This document shows, in pieces, positions 25,458-34,380 of a DNA stretch of 64,000 nt. The stretch spans positions 13,506 to 77,505 of the forward strand of contig JBQCGP010000038.1 in NCBI GenBank assembly GCA_051955535.1, written 5' to 3'. Every line of letters begins with the position of its first letter. Positions within the stretch are counted from its first letter, which is position 1. The notes under the pieces were generated by a model, which made no database searches, had not been told where the DNA came from, and worked only from the letters and a program-made list of their open reading frames with translations. The stretch comes from 13-2-20CM-68-14 sp051955535. GTDB lineage: Bacteria; Actinomycetota; Thermoleophilia; Gaiellales; Gaiellaceae. The translations under genes were made by a program, and so were the position numbers.

Positions 25458-26746
25458 GCCACGTACGTCGTGAAGCCGCGGAAGCCCGGATAGAGCGGCC
25501 GCTTGTCGCACAGGGCCGCGCTCCGCGCGGCCAGCGCTTCGAGGTCCGGCCCTTCGCCGAGCGCTTCGACGATCACGCCACCCACCTCGCGGAAGTCTTC
25601 CTCGTCGAAGCCTCGCATCGTCGCCGCCGGCGTCCCGATCCGCACGCCCGATGCAACCGTCGGAGGTCGCTCGTCGAACGGAACCGTGTTCCGGTTCACT
25701 GTCACCTTCACCTCGGCGAGCCGCTCTTCGGCGTCCTTGCCGGTCCAGTCGGTCGAGCGGAGGTCGAGTTGGAGCAGGTGCGTGTCCGTGCCTCCCGTGA
25801 GGACGTCGAGCCCGCCCTCCTGGAGCGTGTCGGAGAGAGCGTCGGCGTTCTTGCGAATCTGGCGCTGGTACTCGCGGAACGGCTCGGTCGACGCGATCCG
25901 GAAGCATGCGGCTTTCGCGGCGATCGTGTGCATCAGCGGCCCGCCCTGGATCCCGGGGAAGACGGCGCGGTCGACCGCCTGCGCGTGCTCCTCGTCACAG
26001 AGGACGAAGCCCGCGCGCGGCCCCGCCAGCGTCTTGTGCGTCGTCGAGGTGACGAAGTGAGCGTGCTCGACCGGGTTCGGGTGCAGCCCGGCCGCGACGA
26101 GCCCCGCGAAGTGAGCCATGTCGCAGAGCAGCAGCGCGTCGACCTCGTCCGCGATCTCGCGAAACTTGTCGGTCTCGACGGTCCGCGGATAGGCCGATCC
26201 GCCGCAGACGATCAGAGCCGGTCGGTTGTCCTTGGCGAGCCGGAGGACGTCGTCGTAGTCGACCATGTTCGTCTCGCGCGAGACTCCGTAGTGGACGATG
26301 TTGTAGAGGCGGCCCGAGAAGTTGACCTTGAGCCCGTGCGTCAGGTGGCCGCCGTGCGAGAGCTCCAGCGAGAGGATCGTCTCGCCCGGCTGGAGCGCGG
26401 CCATGTAGACGGCCATGTTCGTCTGCGCCCCTGCATGCGGCTGAACGTTCGCGTGCTCGGCGCCGAACAGCTGCTTCGCGCGGTCGATCGCCAGCTGCTC
26501 GATCTCGTCGACGACCTCGCAGCCGCCGTAGTAGCGCCGGCCCGGATAACCCTCGGCGTACTTGTTCGTGGGCACGCTGCCGACGGCTTCGAGGATGCTC
26601 GGCCAGGTGAAGTTCTCCGAGGCGATCAGCTCGATCTGGCCCCGCTGCCGCTCGAGCTCGCGTCCGAGCAGCTCGGCGATGTCGGGGTCGATCTCGGTCA
26701 GTCCGGCAGTGCGCAGGTGCTGAAAGGTTTCCTCGGCAACGGCCAT
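25454..26746 (-). CDS. glyA: serine hydroxymethyltransferase
   Basis: 430 residues. A PLP enzyme that interconverts serine and glycine and supplies one-carbon units on tetrahydrofolate. The PLP lysine lies in VTSTTHKTLAGPRAG. The N-terminal QIELIASENFTW, YAEGYPGRRYYGGCE and GNIVHYG-like substrate segments are present. ATG 26746 follows GAGGAG by about 7 nt. Located 30 nt after tsaC in a housekeeping operon; the gap is too small for a glycine riboswitch. Confidence 0.97.
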   Translation of the reverse strand: MAVAEETFQHLRTAGLTEIDPDIAELLGRELERQRGQIELIASENFTWPSILEAVGSVPTNKYAEGYPGRRYYGGCEVVDEIEQLAIDRAKQLFGAEHANVQPHAGAQTNMAVYMAALQPGETILSLELSHGGHLTHGLKVNFSGRLYNIVHYGVSRETNMVDYDDVLRLAKDNRPALIVCGGSAYPRTVETDKFREIADEVDALLLCDMAHFAGLVAAGLHPNPVEHAHFVTSTTHKTLAGPRAGFVLCDEEHAQAVDRAVFPGIQGGPLMHTIAAKAACFRIASTEPFREYQRQIRKNADALSDTLQEGGLDVLTGGTDTHLLQLDLRSTDWTGKDAEERLAEVKVTVNRNTVPFDERPPTVASGVRIGTPAATMRGFDEEDFREVGGVIVEALGEGPDLEALAARSAALCDKRPLYPGFRGFTTYVA

Positions 26747-26776
26747 TTCGGGCTCCTCGATCGGTTACGCCGGATG

Positions 26777-27397
26777 CTACTGACCGACGAGGCCGGCGAC
26801 TCGCGCGAGAGCCTCGTCCGCCGGCACGGCGCCTTCCCGAAGAACGCGCGGGGTGTCGCCGGTGAGGTCGATCACCGTCGAGGGAACCCCGGGGAGCTCC
26901 CCCACGTCGACCACTGCGGCGCAGCCCTCGAGCAGCTCGCGCGGGATCTCGTCGACGCTCGCCGGATCCGGCCCTCCCGGCAGGTTCGCGCTGGTCGCCA
27001 TCACGGCGCCGATCCGTGCGACCACTTCGTCGGCCGGCGCGGGCAGCTGCGGGACCCGCACCCCGATCGCGTCCGGATTCGTTCCTGCGAGCCAACGGAA
27101 CCGCCTCGCGGGGTTTGGGACGACGAGCGTGAACGACCCCGGCAGCAGCTCGCGCAGAACGGAACCGAGGCGACTGCGCAACTCGGGCAGGCACTCGACC
27201 AGCATGTCGACGTCGCTCGCGAGCAGCGCACTCGGCTGGACGGGCTCGCGGCCCTTGAGCGCGTAGGCCTGCCGAACCCAGCGCTCGTCGTACGGGTTCG
27301 CGCAGAGGCCGTAGACCGTGTCGGTCGGCAGGATCACCGGCCTGCCGGAGCGAAGCCCGTCGAGGGCCTGTTCGACGCCGACCGTCCCAAGGGTCAT
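26777..27397 (-). CDS. tsaC: threonylcarbamoyl-AMP synthase (Sua5/YrdC)
   Basis: 206 residues from ATG 27397. It makes threonylcarbamoyl-AMP from Thr, bicarbonate and ATP for the t6A37 modification of ANN-decoding tRNAs. YrdC-domain motifs are present: PTDTVYGLCANPYD, the YALKGREP lysine segment and ATSANLPGG. It lacks the extra Sua5 C-terminal domain. The start overlaps the prmC stop by 1 nt (TGATG) with GGTGGAG upstream; a GTG 9 nt earlier is the alternative. Confidence 0.93.
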   Translation of the reverse strand: MTLGTVGVEQALDGLRSGRPVILPTDTVYGLCANPYDERWVRQAYALKGREPVQPSALLASDVDMLVECLPELRSRLGSVLRELLPGSFTLVVPNPARRFRWLAGTNPDAIGVRVPQLPAPADEVVARIGAVMATSANLPGGPDPASVDEIPRELLEGCAAVVDVGELPGVPSTVIDLTGDTPRVLREGAVPADEALARVAGLVGQ

Positions 27398-28233
27398 CAG
27401 CTCCACCGCCCCTCGATCACCCGGTCACGTCCGGCGAGGTCGGATGAGATACGCACGTCGCCGTAGCCGAGCCGGCGGAGCAAACCGGCAACGCGCTCGG
27501 CCTGGTTCTCCGCGATCTCGAGCACGACCCAGCCGCCGGGGCGCAGCGCCTCGGTCGCCGCACGCGAGACGGCCTCGGTGGCCCCGCGGGAGACGAGCGC
27601 GATCCGCGGCTCCCAGTCGCGCACCTCCGGTTGGAGCGTGCCGATGTCCTCCGGCTCGATATACGGCGGGTTCGAGACGACGAGGTCGAAGTCATGCTCG
27701 CCGAGGCCCTCGGTGAGGTCGTGTTCGACCAGCCTGACGCGGCCGTTGATGCCCAGCAGGTCGAGGTTCTCCCGTGCGAGCGCGAGAGCGTCCTCGGAAA
27801 CGTCGATCGCGGTGACCCGCGCACGCGGGTGCTCGTCGACGATCGCGAGCGCGATCGCGCCCGTCCCGGTGCCGACGTCCAGGACGGCCGGCTCGTCGAA
27901 GCCGTTCAGGTGCTCGAGCGCCCGTTCGACGACCATCTCCGTCTCGGGTCGCGGGACCAGGGCGCGCTTGTCGGTCTTGAGCGTCAGCCGCCGGAAGCCC
28001 CAGTGGCCGAGGATGTACGCGAGCGGCTCGCGCCGTGCTCTCCGCTGCAGGAGCTGCTCGAAGGCCTCGCGCGATTCCGGCGCCAGCCCCCGCTGCAGCT
28101 CCATGTAGAGGAGCGCGCGGGCGCAGTCGTCGCAGGCCCGCGCCAGCAGCAGCTCGGATTCGAGGCGCGCGGTATCGATGCCCGCTTCCGCGAGCACGTG
28201 CGTGCCGTGCGCGAGCGCCTCACCGACTGTCAT
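27397..28233 (-). CDS. prmC: peptide chain release factor N5-glutamine methyltransferase
   Basis: 278 residues. It methylates the glutamine of the GGQ motif in RF1/RF2. The SAM site is VLDVGTGTGAIALAI, and the catalytic NPPYIEPEDI motif binds the target glutamine. An N-terminal helical domain is present (about 1-80). It directly follows its substrate gene prfA by 1 nt, the classic arrangement. ATG 28233 is chosen; the frame extends upstream into prfA. Confidence 0.95.
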   Translation of the reverse strand: MTVGEALAHGTHVLAEAGIDTARLESELLLARACDDCARALLYMELQRGLAPESREAFEQLLQRRARREPLAYILGHWGFRRLTLKTDKRALVPRPETEMVVERALEHLNGFDEPAVLDVGTGTGAIALAIVDEHPRARVTAIDVSEDALALARENLDLLGINGRVRLVEHDLTEGLGEHDFDLVVSNPPYIEPEDIGTLQPEVRDWEPRIALVSRGATEAVSRAATEALRPGGWVVLEIAENQAERVAGLLRRLGYGDVRISSDLAGRDRVIEGRWS

Positions 28234-28234
28234 T

Positions 28235-29275
28235 TCAGACCGCTGCTGCTTCCAGAGCCTGCCGCCGCTCTTCCGCGGCGAGCGCCTCCGTAAACTCGTC
28301 GAGCTCACCTTCGAGGATCCTGTCGAGGTTGTGCACCGTCAGCTTTACGCGGTGATCGGTGACGCGGTTCTCCGGGAAGTTGTAGGTGCGGATCTTCTCG
28401 GCGCGTTCGCCGGAGCCGATCTGCGAGCGCCGCGTCGCGGCCTGCTCGGCGGCCTGCCGCTCGCGCTCGAGCTCGTAGAGCCGGGCGCGCAGTACGCGTA
28501 ACGCCTTCGTCTTGTTCTGGAGCTGCGACTTCTCGTCCTGCATCGCGACGACGAGCCCCGTCGGCAAATGGGTGATCCGCACGGCCGAGTCGGTCGTGTT
28601 GACGCTCTGGCCGCCCGGCCCGGTCGAGCGATAGACGTCGATCTTGAGGTCGTTGTCGTTGATCTCGATGTCCACGTCCTCGGCCTCGGGCATCACGGCC
28701 ACGGTCGCGGTCGAGGTGTGTATTCGGCCCTGCGACTCCGTCACCGGCACCCGCTGGACACGATGTGTGCCGCCCTCCCACTTGAAGATCGAGTAGGCGC
28801 CGTCGCCCTTGACCGCGAAGCTGATGCTCTGAAAGCCGCCGGTTGGGTTGGGGCTTGCCTCGAGCTGCTCCCATTTGAGGCTGCGCCGCTCGGCATAGCG
28901 CGTCAGCATCCGGAAGAGGTCGCCTGCCCAGAGCGCCGCCTCGTCGCCGCCCGCCGCCTGCCGGATCTCGACGATCACGTCCTTGCGGTCGGCCGGATCC
29001 GTCTCGACGAGCGCGAGCTTCAGCTCGTTCTCAAGCTGTTCCACGCGTTCCTCGAGCTCCGGAACAAGCTCGCGGAGGTCGCCGTCGCCGCGCGCGGCCT
29101 CGAGGTCGGACGAAGCGTCGATCCACTCCCGAGCGAGCCTGTGGGCGGATTCGAGCTCCTTCAGGCGCCGGCCGACCTCCGCCGCTTCGCGGTGGTCGTT
29201 GTAGACGGAAGGGTCGGACATCCGCTCCTGTGTGTCGGCGTAGGAGCGCTCAACCTCCTCGACGAGGTCTTGCAT
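28235..29275 (-). CDS. prfA: peptide chain release factor 1
   Basis: 346 residues. The GGQ motif (STGPGGQSVNTTDSAVRITH) triggers peptidyl-tRNA hydrolysis; the tripeptide PVT in RVPVTESQGRIHTS reads UAA/UAG and distinguishes RF1 from RF2. An N-terminal coiled coil and the C-terminal KTALRVLRARLYELE-like helix are present. ATG 29275 gives the family length; GTG 29284 is an alternative, and no clear ribosome site is seen. Confidence 0.95.
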   Translation of the reverse strand: MQDLVEEVERSYADTQERMSDPSVYNDHREAAEVGRRLKELESAHRLAREWIDASSDLEAARGDGDLRELVPELEERVEQLENELKLALVETDPADRKDVIVEIRQAAGGDEAALWAGDLFRMLTRYAERRSLKWEQLEASPNPTGGFQSISFAVKGDGAYSIFKWEGGTHRVQRVPVTESQGRIHTSTATVAVMPEAEDVDIEINDNDLKIDVYRSTGPGGQSVNTTDSAVRITHLPTGLVVAMQDEKSQLQNKTKALRVLRARLYELERERQAAEQAATRRSQIGSGERAEKIRTYNFPENRVTDHRVKLTVHNLDRILEGELDEFTEALAAEERRQALEAAAV

Positions 29276-29294
29276 CGAAGCCACGTGACGGAGG

Positions 29295-30896
29295 TTAGCC
29301 GCGGCGTCCGCGCAGGGAGCCCAGCGCAACCTGGGCCGTGTTGCCCGACGAATCGGCCGCGAAGAGGGTCGCGCGCCAGGTCCCCGAGGACGCTGCCAGG
29401 AGCGCCGAGCCGCGGAAGCTCTCGCGGCCGAGCAGGAGCGTGCGCACGCGGCCCGGCTGCCTGAGCACGACCCGCAGGACGAGCCAGGGCGAGGCGTCGT
29501 CGCGGCCGCGCCAGTAGAGCCGGCGGCCCGCCAGGGCAGCATTCACGTTCGGCGCCTGCGTGTCGCGCCGGACGTCGACGGGGGTCAGGTCGGTGTCCGA
29601 GGCGTTGCCGACAACGTCGACGGTGCGCAGCACCGGCGTGTAGGTGCCGGGCGCGATCCGCCCCGGGTTCCACAGCAGCGAATGCCAGCCGCGGGCGACG
29701 ACGACCGGCTTCGGGGCGTTCGCGACCTGCTCGAGGCGGACCGTCGAGCGCTTCGAGACCCAGAAGACGTAGCGCGCGAAATCGCGGTAGCCGTCCTGGG
29801 GCCATGGGTAGATGGCGCCCGGCGCGGCGCCCTGCTTCACGGCCGGCGGCTCACGGAGATCGTCGGAGAAGCGCTGCGCGTAGAGCGCGAAGGTCGGATC
29901 GGCCGTCCGCTTCGCGAGCATGGTCAGGAGGCGGACGACGTACTTGTGGTAGTCGAGCGGCGCCTCCGCTCCGCCGAGCGAGTACAGCGACCAGTAGCCC
30001 GTGTCGAAGCGAGGCAGAAGCCCTATCGTCGCAGCCTGAAGCTGCGAGGCAAGGCCTGCTGCCGCCTGATCATTGGTCGCGGTGGAGTAATCCTGGAGCG
30101 AGACGACCGTCTGCAGCTGCGCGTTCAGGACCGTCTCGTTGTTGAACGCGTAGAGCCGGATCCACGGCCCGGTCGGCGCCGAGCGCGTCAACGACGGGAC
30201 GGTCTTGTAGACGCGCTGCGAAGCCGCGGTCAGTGTCGGATCCGCGAGCAGCGTTCCCGCCCTCGAGAGCGCCTGGGCCGCGACCGCCTGCACCATCCCC
30301 GAGATCCACGGCGGCCGGCCGCCCTCGAACCCGAAGTAGTACTCCCAGGCGAGCCCGCCCGCGCGAACGACGCTGCGCGCGAGCAACGCCTGCGCGAGCT
30401 GGTCGGCGCGCGCCGCGTTCTTCTGGGTGACGAAGTTGTTCAGCTTCCCGAAGTTTTCGAGCGGGTGGAACTGGAAGCCGATCCCGGGGAAGGCCCGGTA
30501 CCAGGTTCCGTCGGTATAGTCGACGACGTCGGTGCCGGCCTTCTGGTCCCAGTGACTGGCGAACCACTTCGTGTTGAAGGCGAGCATGTCGAACAGCGTC
30601 TGCCCGCGCGGCGAGTCGTAGCCCTTCCAGAAGCCCGCGACCTGGTGCACGACGGCTGCGAGGTTGCGGTAGCGGCTGCTCGGCAGCTTCGGGAGCACCG
30701 TGGCAGCTCCCCCGGCGGCGGCGCGGTAGTCCGAGGCCTCAGCGCCGTCGATCCGCCCGGCCGCCTGAGCGCGCGAAATGCCCTGCGAGATCAATGCGAA
30801 GTCCTTGACGTAAGGCGGCTTCGCGGAAGCCGACCCGGAAACGAGCAACGCCGACAGCGCAAGCACCGCGGCGACCCCTGCCGCTCGAGCGCTCAT
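29295..30896 (-). CDS. secreted D-glucuronyl C5-epimerase-like protein with C-terminal Ig-like domain
   Basis: 533 residues. A Sec signal peptide covers about residues 1-25 (AAVLALSALLVSGSASA). The middle (about 110-360) resembles the C-terminal domain of D-glucuronyl C5-epimerases: YYFGFEGGRPPWISGMVQAV, FNNETVLNAQLQTVVSL, LLPRFDTGYWSLYSLGG and DYHKYVVRLL, an alpha/alpha barrel with conserved Trp/Tyr/Arg. Residues about 420-533 read like an Ig/FN3-like beta-sandwich (PVLRTVDVVGNASDTDLTPV). In animals and a few bacteria the family epimerises uronic acids in polymers; the substrate here is unknown. It sits in the prfA neighbourhood but may be transcribed separately. Confidence 0.65.
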   Translation of the reverse strand: MSARAAGVAAVLALSALLVSGSASAKPPYVKDFALISQGISRAQAAGRIDGAEASDYRAAAGGAATVLPKLPSSRYRNLAAVVHQVAGFWKGYDSPRGQTLFDMLAFNTKWFASHWDQKAGTDVVDYTDGTWYRAFPGIGFQFHPLENFGKLNNFVTQKNAARADQLAQALLARSVVRAGGLAWEYYFGFEGGRPPWISGMVQAVAAQALSRAGTLLADPTLTAASQRVYKTVPSLTRSAPTGPWIRLYAFNNETVLNAQLQTVVSLQDYSTATNDQAAAGLASQLQAATIGLLPRFDTGYWSLYSLGGAEAPLDYHKYVVRLLTMLAKRTADPTFALYAQRFSDDLREPPAVKQGAAPGAIYPWPQDGYRDFARYVFWVSKRSTVRLEQVANAPKPVVVARGWHSLLWNPGRIAPGTYTPVLRTVDVVGNASDTDLTPVDVRRDTQAPNVNAALAGRRLYWRGRDDASPWLVLRVVLRQPGRVRTLLLGRESFRGSALLAASSGTWRATLFAADSSGNTAQVALGSLRGRRG

Positions 30897-30945
30897 AGCT
30901 GTGTTAGACGCTAACGATTTGCAGCGGTTTGTGCCTTGATGAGCT

Positions 30946-31854
30946 CTAGGCCATGACTTCGACGCGCTCGGCGGCGGGCGAAGCGCTGCGCCCCTCGCGC
31001 TCGAGCACTTCCCTGAGCGCGCGGATCGAGACCTCGAGCTGGTCGAGCGAGGGCTGCCGCGTCGTCAGGCGCTGCAGCCAGAGGCCCGGCGCCAAAAGCG
31101 TCATCAGGATCCGGTTGTCCGTGTGCTTCCCGGCAAAGCGGATCAGCTCGTAGGCGATTCCCGCGATCACCGGCAGGAGCAGGATCCGCGTCGCGATCAG
31201 CCAGTACCAGACCGGCCGACCGAAGAACGCGAACACGAAGACCGCGATCACCATCACCCAGAGCAGGAAGGCTGTCCCGCAGCGCGGGTGGATCAGCGAG
31301 AACCGCTGCACGCGCTCGGGCTCGAGCTCCTCGCCCGCCTCGTAGGCGTTGATCGCCTTGTGCTCGGCGGCGTGGTACTGGAAGACGCGCTTCAGATCCG
31401 GCAGCAGCGAAATGAGCGCCAGGTAGAGGACGAAGACGGTGACGCGGATCAGGCCCTCGACGATCACGAACCAGGTTGCGTCGATTCCGATCCAGTCGGT
31501 CAGCAGCGCAGGTCCCACCTTGAAGAGGAGCAGGGCGAACCCGATCGCGATCGCGAAGGCGAAGATGAGCTGGCCGCGGGTCAGCTCGGTCGCGACCTCT
31601 TCGTCGCCCTCCTCCTGGGCGGCGTAGTTGGCACTGATCGCCAGCGCACGGAATCCGATCGCAAGCGACTCCCCGAGCGCGACGACCCCGCGGACAATCG
31701 GTAGGCGGAGAGCCCAGTGCCGCGTCATCGGCGAGACGATCGGCCTCGAGACGTGCGCGATCTCCCCGTCCGGCTTACGGACGGCGACCGACCAGTTCGA
31801 AGGCCCGCGCATCATCACGCCTTCGAGGACGGCTTGACCCCCGATCGTCGCCAT
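30946..31854 (-). CDS. DUF1385 membrane protein (YqhQ-like)
   Basis: 302 residues. DUF1385 is recognisable from IGGQAVLEGVMMRGP at the N terminus, the YHAAEHKAINAYE motif and HPRCGTAFLLWVM, with about five membrane helices. The AEHK...HPRCGT residues look like a conserved polar, possibly metal-binding, cluster. The function is unknown, though the gene very often lies beside rpmE and prfA, as here. Confidence 0.85.
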   Translation of the reverse strand: MATIGGQAVLEGVMMRGPSNWSVAVRKPDGEIAHVSRPIVSPMTRHWALRLPIVRGVVALGESLAIGFRALAISANYAAQEEGDEEVATELTRGQLIFAFAIAIGFALLLFKVGPALLTDWIGIDATWFVIVEGLIRVTVFVLYLALISLLPDLKRVFQYHAAEHKAINAYEAGEELEPERVQRFSLIHPRCGTAFLLWVMVIAVFVFAFFGRPVWYWLIATRILLLPVIAGIAYELIRFAGKHTDNRILMTLLAPGLWLQRLTTRQPSLDQLEVSIRALREVLEREGRSASPAAERVEVMA

Positions 31855-31867
31855 TGCGGTTAGTTCT

Positions 31868-32086
31868 CTACGACCGCTGCGCGGCCTGCGCCCGCTCGAG
31901 GCGGCGCTGGAAGCGCTCCACCCGTCCGCCCGTGTCGACGAGCTTCTGCTTGCCCGTGTAGAACGGGTGGCAGTTCGAGCAGATCTCGACGTGCAGCTCC
32001 GGCTTCGTCGAGCGGGTTTGGAAGGTGTTCCCGCACGCGCAGTGGACCGTCGCGAGCACGTATTCGGGGTGGATGCCGGCCTTCAT
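31868..32086 (-). CDS. rpmE: 50S ribosomal protein L31 (zinc type)
   Basis: 72 residues. The four cysteines of the zinc-binding form are present (VHCACGNTF and EICSNCHPFYTGKQ). It bridges the ribosomal subunits. ATG 32086 overlaps the stop of the upstream dehydratase gene (ATGA). The presence of the Cys motif suggests a zinc-replete housekeeping copy. The C-terminal tail RVERFQRRLERAQAAQRS is usual for the family. Confidence 0.96.
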   Translation of the reverse strand: MKAGIHPEYVLATVHCACGNTFQTRSTKPELHVEICSNCHPFYTGKQKLVDTGGRVERFQRRLERAQAAQRS

Positions 32087-33051
32087 CGCCCGGCCAGGAT
32101 AGCAACCGCCGTCTCGGCGGCGACGTTGCCCCCGGAGACGACAACGCCGACGCCTTTTGCCCCCTCGAGCGGCACTTTCCCGGCCAGGAGCGCGGCGACT
32201 CCCGCCGCTCCTGCGGGCTCGCAGGCGAGCTTCGCGCGGCCGTACAGGAAGCGGAAGCCTTCCCCGATCTCGGCCTCGGTGACGAGCACGGACTCGACCC
32301 GGCCAGCGCAGATCGCAACTGCATTCGCGCCGGCGAAGGGCGCATTCAGGCCGTCGGCGACCGACCGAGGCGTTACGTCGATGGGCTCCCCGGCGGCGAG
32401 CGCTTCGTGCAGCGCAGCCGAGCCCTCGGGCTCGACGGCGACCACGCGCGCGTCGACGGCGGTGACGATCCCGCTGACCAGCCCGCCGCCGCCGACCGGG
32501 ACGACGATGACGTCCGCCTGCGGCGCGTCCTCTGCGAGCTCGAGGCCGACCGTGCCCTGGCCTGCGATCACGAGCGGGTCGTCGAACGGGTGGACGAGCG
32601 TGCGGCCGGTCTCGTCCATCAGCTCGTGCAGGCGGTCGAACGCCTCAGCCGGGTCGGTCGCCTCGAGGTCGACCGCGGCTCCATAGTTGCGGGTCGCCTC
32701 GAGCTTTTGCTCGCTCGCGCCCTGCCACATCACCACCAGCGCGTCGACGTCCTCGAGCCCCGATGCGTAGGCGAGCGCCTGAGCGTGGTTGCCAGCTGAG
32801 ATTCCGATAACGCCGCGCGACTTCTCCTCCGGCGACAGCGAGGCAAGCTTGTTCAACACGCCGCGCGGCTTGAACGAGCCCGTGCGCTGGAAGAGCTCGG
32901 CTTTCAGATAGACGGGCACGCCGACCTCGCGCGCGAGCGAGGCCGAGGTGAGCGTCGGCGTCCGGTGCACCCGCCCCGCGATCGTCTCGCGGGCGGCGAG
33001 GACAGAGTCCCGGCTGATGGCGGTCGCGGCGATGGCCGACCCTAACTTCAT
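32083..33051 (-). CDS. threonine/serine dehydratase (PLP, fold type II)
   Basis: 322 residues from ATG 33051; a GTG at 33072 is the alternative. The PLP lysine lies in QRTGSFKPRG, the phosphate-binding loop is VGGGGLVSGI, and SAGNHAQALAYAS is the substrate loop. There is no C-terminal ACT regulatory domain, so this is the short catabolic type (threonine ammonia-lyase or serine racemase-like) rather than a full IlvA. It converts threonine to 2-oxobutyrate, which could feed propionyl-CoA to the mutase genes nearby. It overlaps rpmE by 4 nt. Confidence 0.88.
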   Translation of the reverse strand: MKLGSAIAATAISRDSVLAARETIAGRVHRTPTLTSASLAREVGVPVYLKAELFQRTGSFKPRGVLNKLASLSPEEKSRGVIGISAGNHAQALAYASGLEDVDALVVMWQGASEQKLEATRNYGAAVDLEATDPAEAFDRLHELMDETGRTLVHPFDDPLVIAGQGTVGLELAEDAPQADVIVVPVGGGGLVSGIVTAVDARVVAVEPEGSAALHEALAAGEPIDVTPRSVADGLNAPFAGANAVAICAGRVESVLVTEAEIGEGFRFLYGRAKLACEPAGAAGVAALLAGKVPLEGAKGVGVVVSGGNVAAETAVAILAGR

Positions 33052-33087
33052 CTTGAGAAATTGGTGATTCACTCCGACTAAGGAACT

Positions 33088-34380
33088 GTGAGGGCCGGCC
33101 TCGTCATCGCTGCGGCACTTGTCGCGCTGGCTGCGACTGCGTCAACGGCAGACGCGTCCCACAAGGCGCAATACGGCGTCCAGGACGACGCGTGGATCCA
33201 GGTCGGGGCGCCCAAGTCCGGACCGCTCGAGGAGAGGCTCGCGACGCTCGACCGGCTCGGCGTCGACGTCGTCCGCTACACGCTCCGCTGGGACCACATC
33301 GCGCTCCGCCGTCCGGCGCGAGCGGCGAACCCCTCCGACCCGGCGTACGATTGGAGCTCCTCCGACGCGCTGCTCGAAGGGCTGCACGCCCACGGGATCG
33401 ACGTCGTCCTGACGATCTGGGGCACGCCTCCCTGGGCCAACGGGTGGCAGAAACCGAACTGGGCGCCGAAGAGCGCGTCGGCGCTGCCGTCCTTCGCGAC
33501 CGCCGCTGCGATCCGTTATCCGTGGATTCGCAAGTGGGAGGTCTGGAACGAGCCGAACCAGCGCGGCGGCCTGGACCCCAACTCGCCGCGGCTCTATGTG
33601 CAGCGACTACTGAACCCGACGGTCAAGGCCCTGCACGCGCTCAACCGGCGCAACGTCGTCGCCGGCGGCGCCACGTCACCGCGGGCGACGAAGACCGCTC
33701 TCTCGGCGGTCACCTTCATGCGCGGCATGCGCCTCGCCGGCGCACGGTTCGATGTCTACTCGCACCACCCGTACCCGCGCTGGTTCGGCCGCGGCCACCC
33801 TGAGACGCCACTCGAGACGTTGCCGTGCACCGAATGGCTGACGATGGCGAGCCTCCAGTGCCTGCTCCGCGACGTGACCCGGAACTTCGGCCCCAAGCAC
33901 ATCTGGCTGACCGAGTACGCGTACAAGACGAACCCCCCGGACCGGTTCCGCGGCGTCGCGCCGGACCTCCAGGCGCGCTACCTGGCCGAGGCTGCACGGC
34001 GCGTCTACGAGGCGCCGCGTGTCGACCTGCTGATCAACTTCCTCGTTCGCGACGAGCCCGTCGTCGGGCGGTGGGCGAGCGGGTTCTTCACCGCGGGCGA
34101 GGTCGTCAAGCCATCGTTCTTTTCGTTCATGCTCCCGCTCGTCGAGGTGAGCAGGCACGGCGGTAGCACGACGCTCTGGGGGCAGGTGCGGCCGCGCTCC
34201 GGTCCGCAGCCCTACCTGCTGCAGCGCCGTTGGCGCGGCCGCTGGGTGGCTATCGGCCCGATCTCGTTCACGGGCGGCTCTGGATTCTTCACCCGGGCCG
34301 TGCCCGCCGGGCGCGGGTCGAAGTTCCGGATCTGGTCGCTCTTGGACGACACGTTCAGTCCGGCGCTCTTGATCCGCTAA
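33088..34380 (+). CDS. secreted glycosidase-like protein (clan GH-A fold)
   Basis: 430 residues. A signal peptide is present (about 1-23). The TIM barrel carries the clan GH-A residues: acid/base Glu in KWEVWNEPNQRGG near residue 153, and likely nucleophile Glu in IWLTEYAYKT near 273. DVYSHHPYPRWF is the usual His-Pro strand. A C-terminal beta-rich portion (about 350-430) follows. It most resembles GH39/GH5-type proteins of unknown substrate. The GTG start lacks a ribosome site. Its stop interlocks with the convergent lipoprotein gene (CTAA 34377-34380). Confidence 0.7.
   Translation: MRAGLVIAAALVALAATASTADASHKAQYGVQDDAWIQVGAPKSGPLEERLATLDRLGVDVVRYTLRWDHIALRRPARAANPSDPAYDWSSSDALLEGLHAHGIDVVLTIWGTPPWANGWQKPNWAPKSASALPSFATAAAIRYPWIRKWEVWNEPNQRGGLDPNSPRLYVQRLLNPTVKALHALNRRNVVAGGATSPRATKTALSAVTFMRGMRLAGARFDVYSHHPYPRWFGRGHPETPLETLPCTEWLTMASLQCLLRDVTRNFGPKHIWLTEYAYKTNPPDRFRGVAPDLQARYLAEAARRVYEAPRVDLLINFLVRDEPVVGRWASGFFTAGEVVKPSFFSFMLPLVEVSRHGGSTTLWGQVRPRSGPQPYLLQRRWRGRWVAIGPISFTGGSGFFTRAVPAGRGSKFRIWSLLDDTFSPALLIR

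Noticed and set aside
26747..26776. Glycine riboswitch upstream of glyA
   Set aside because: Only 30 nt separate tsaC and glyA, far too short for the aptamer.
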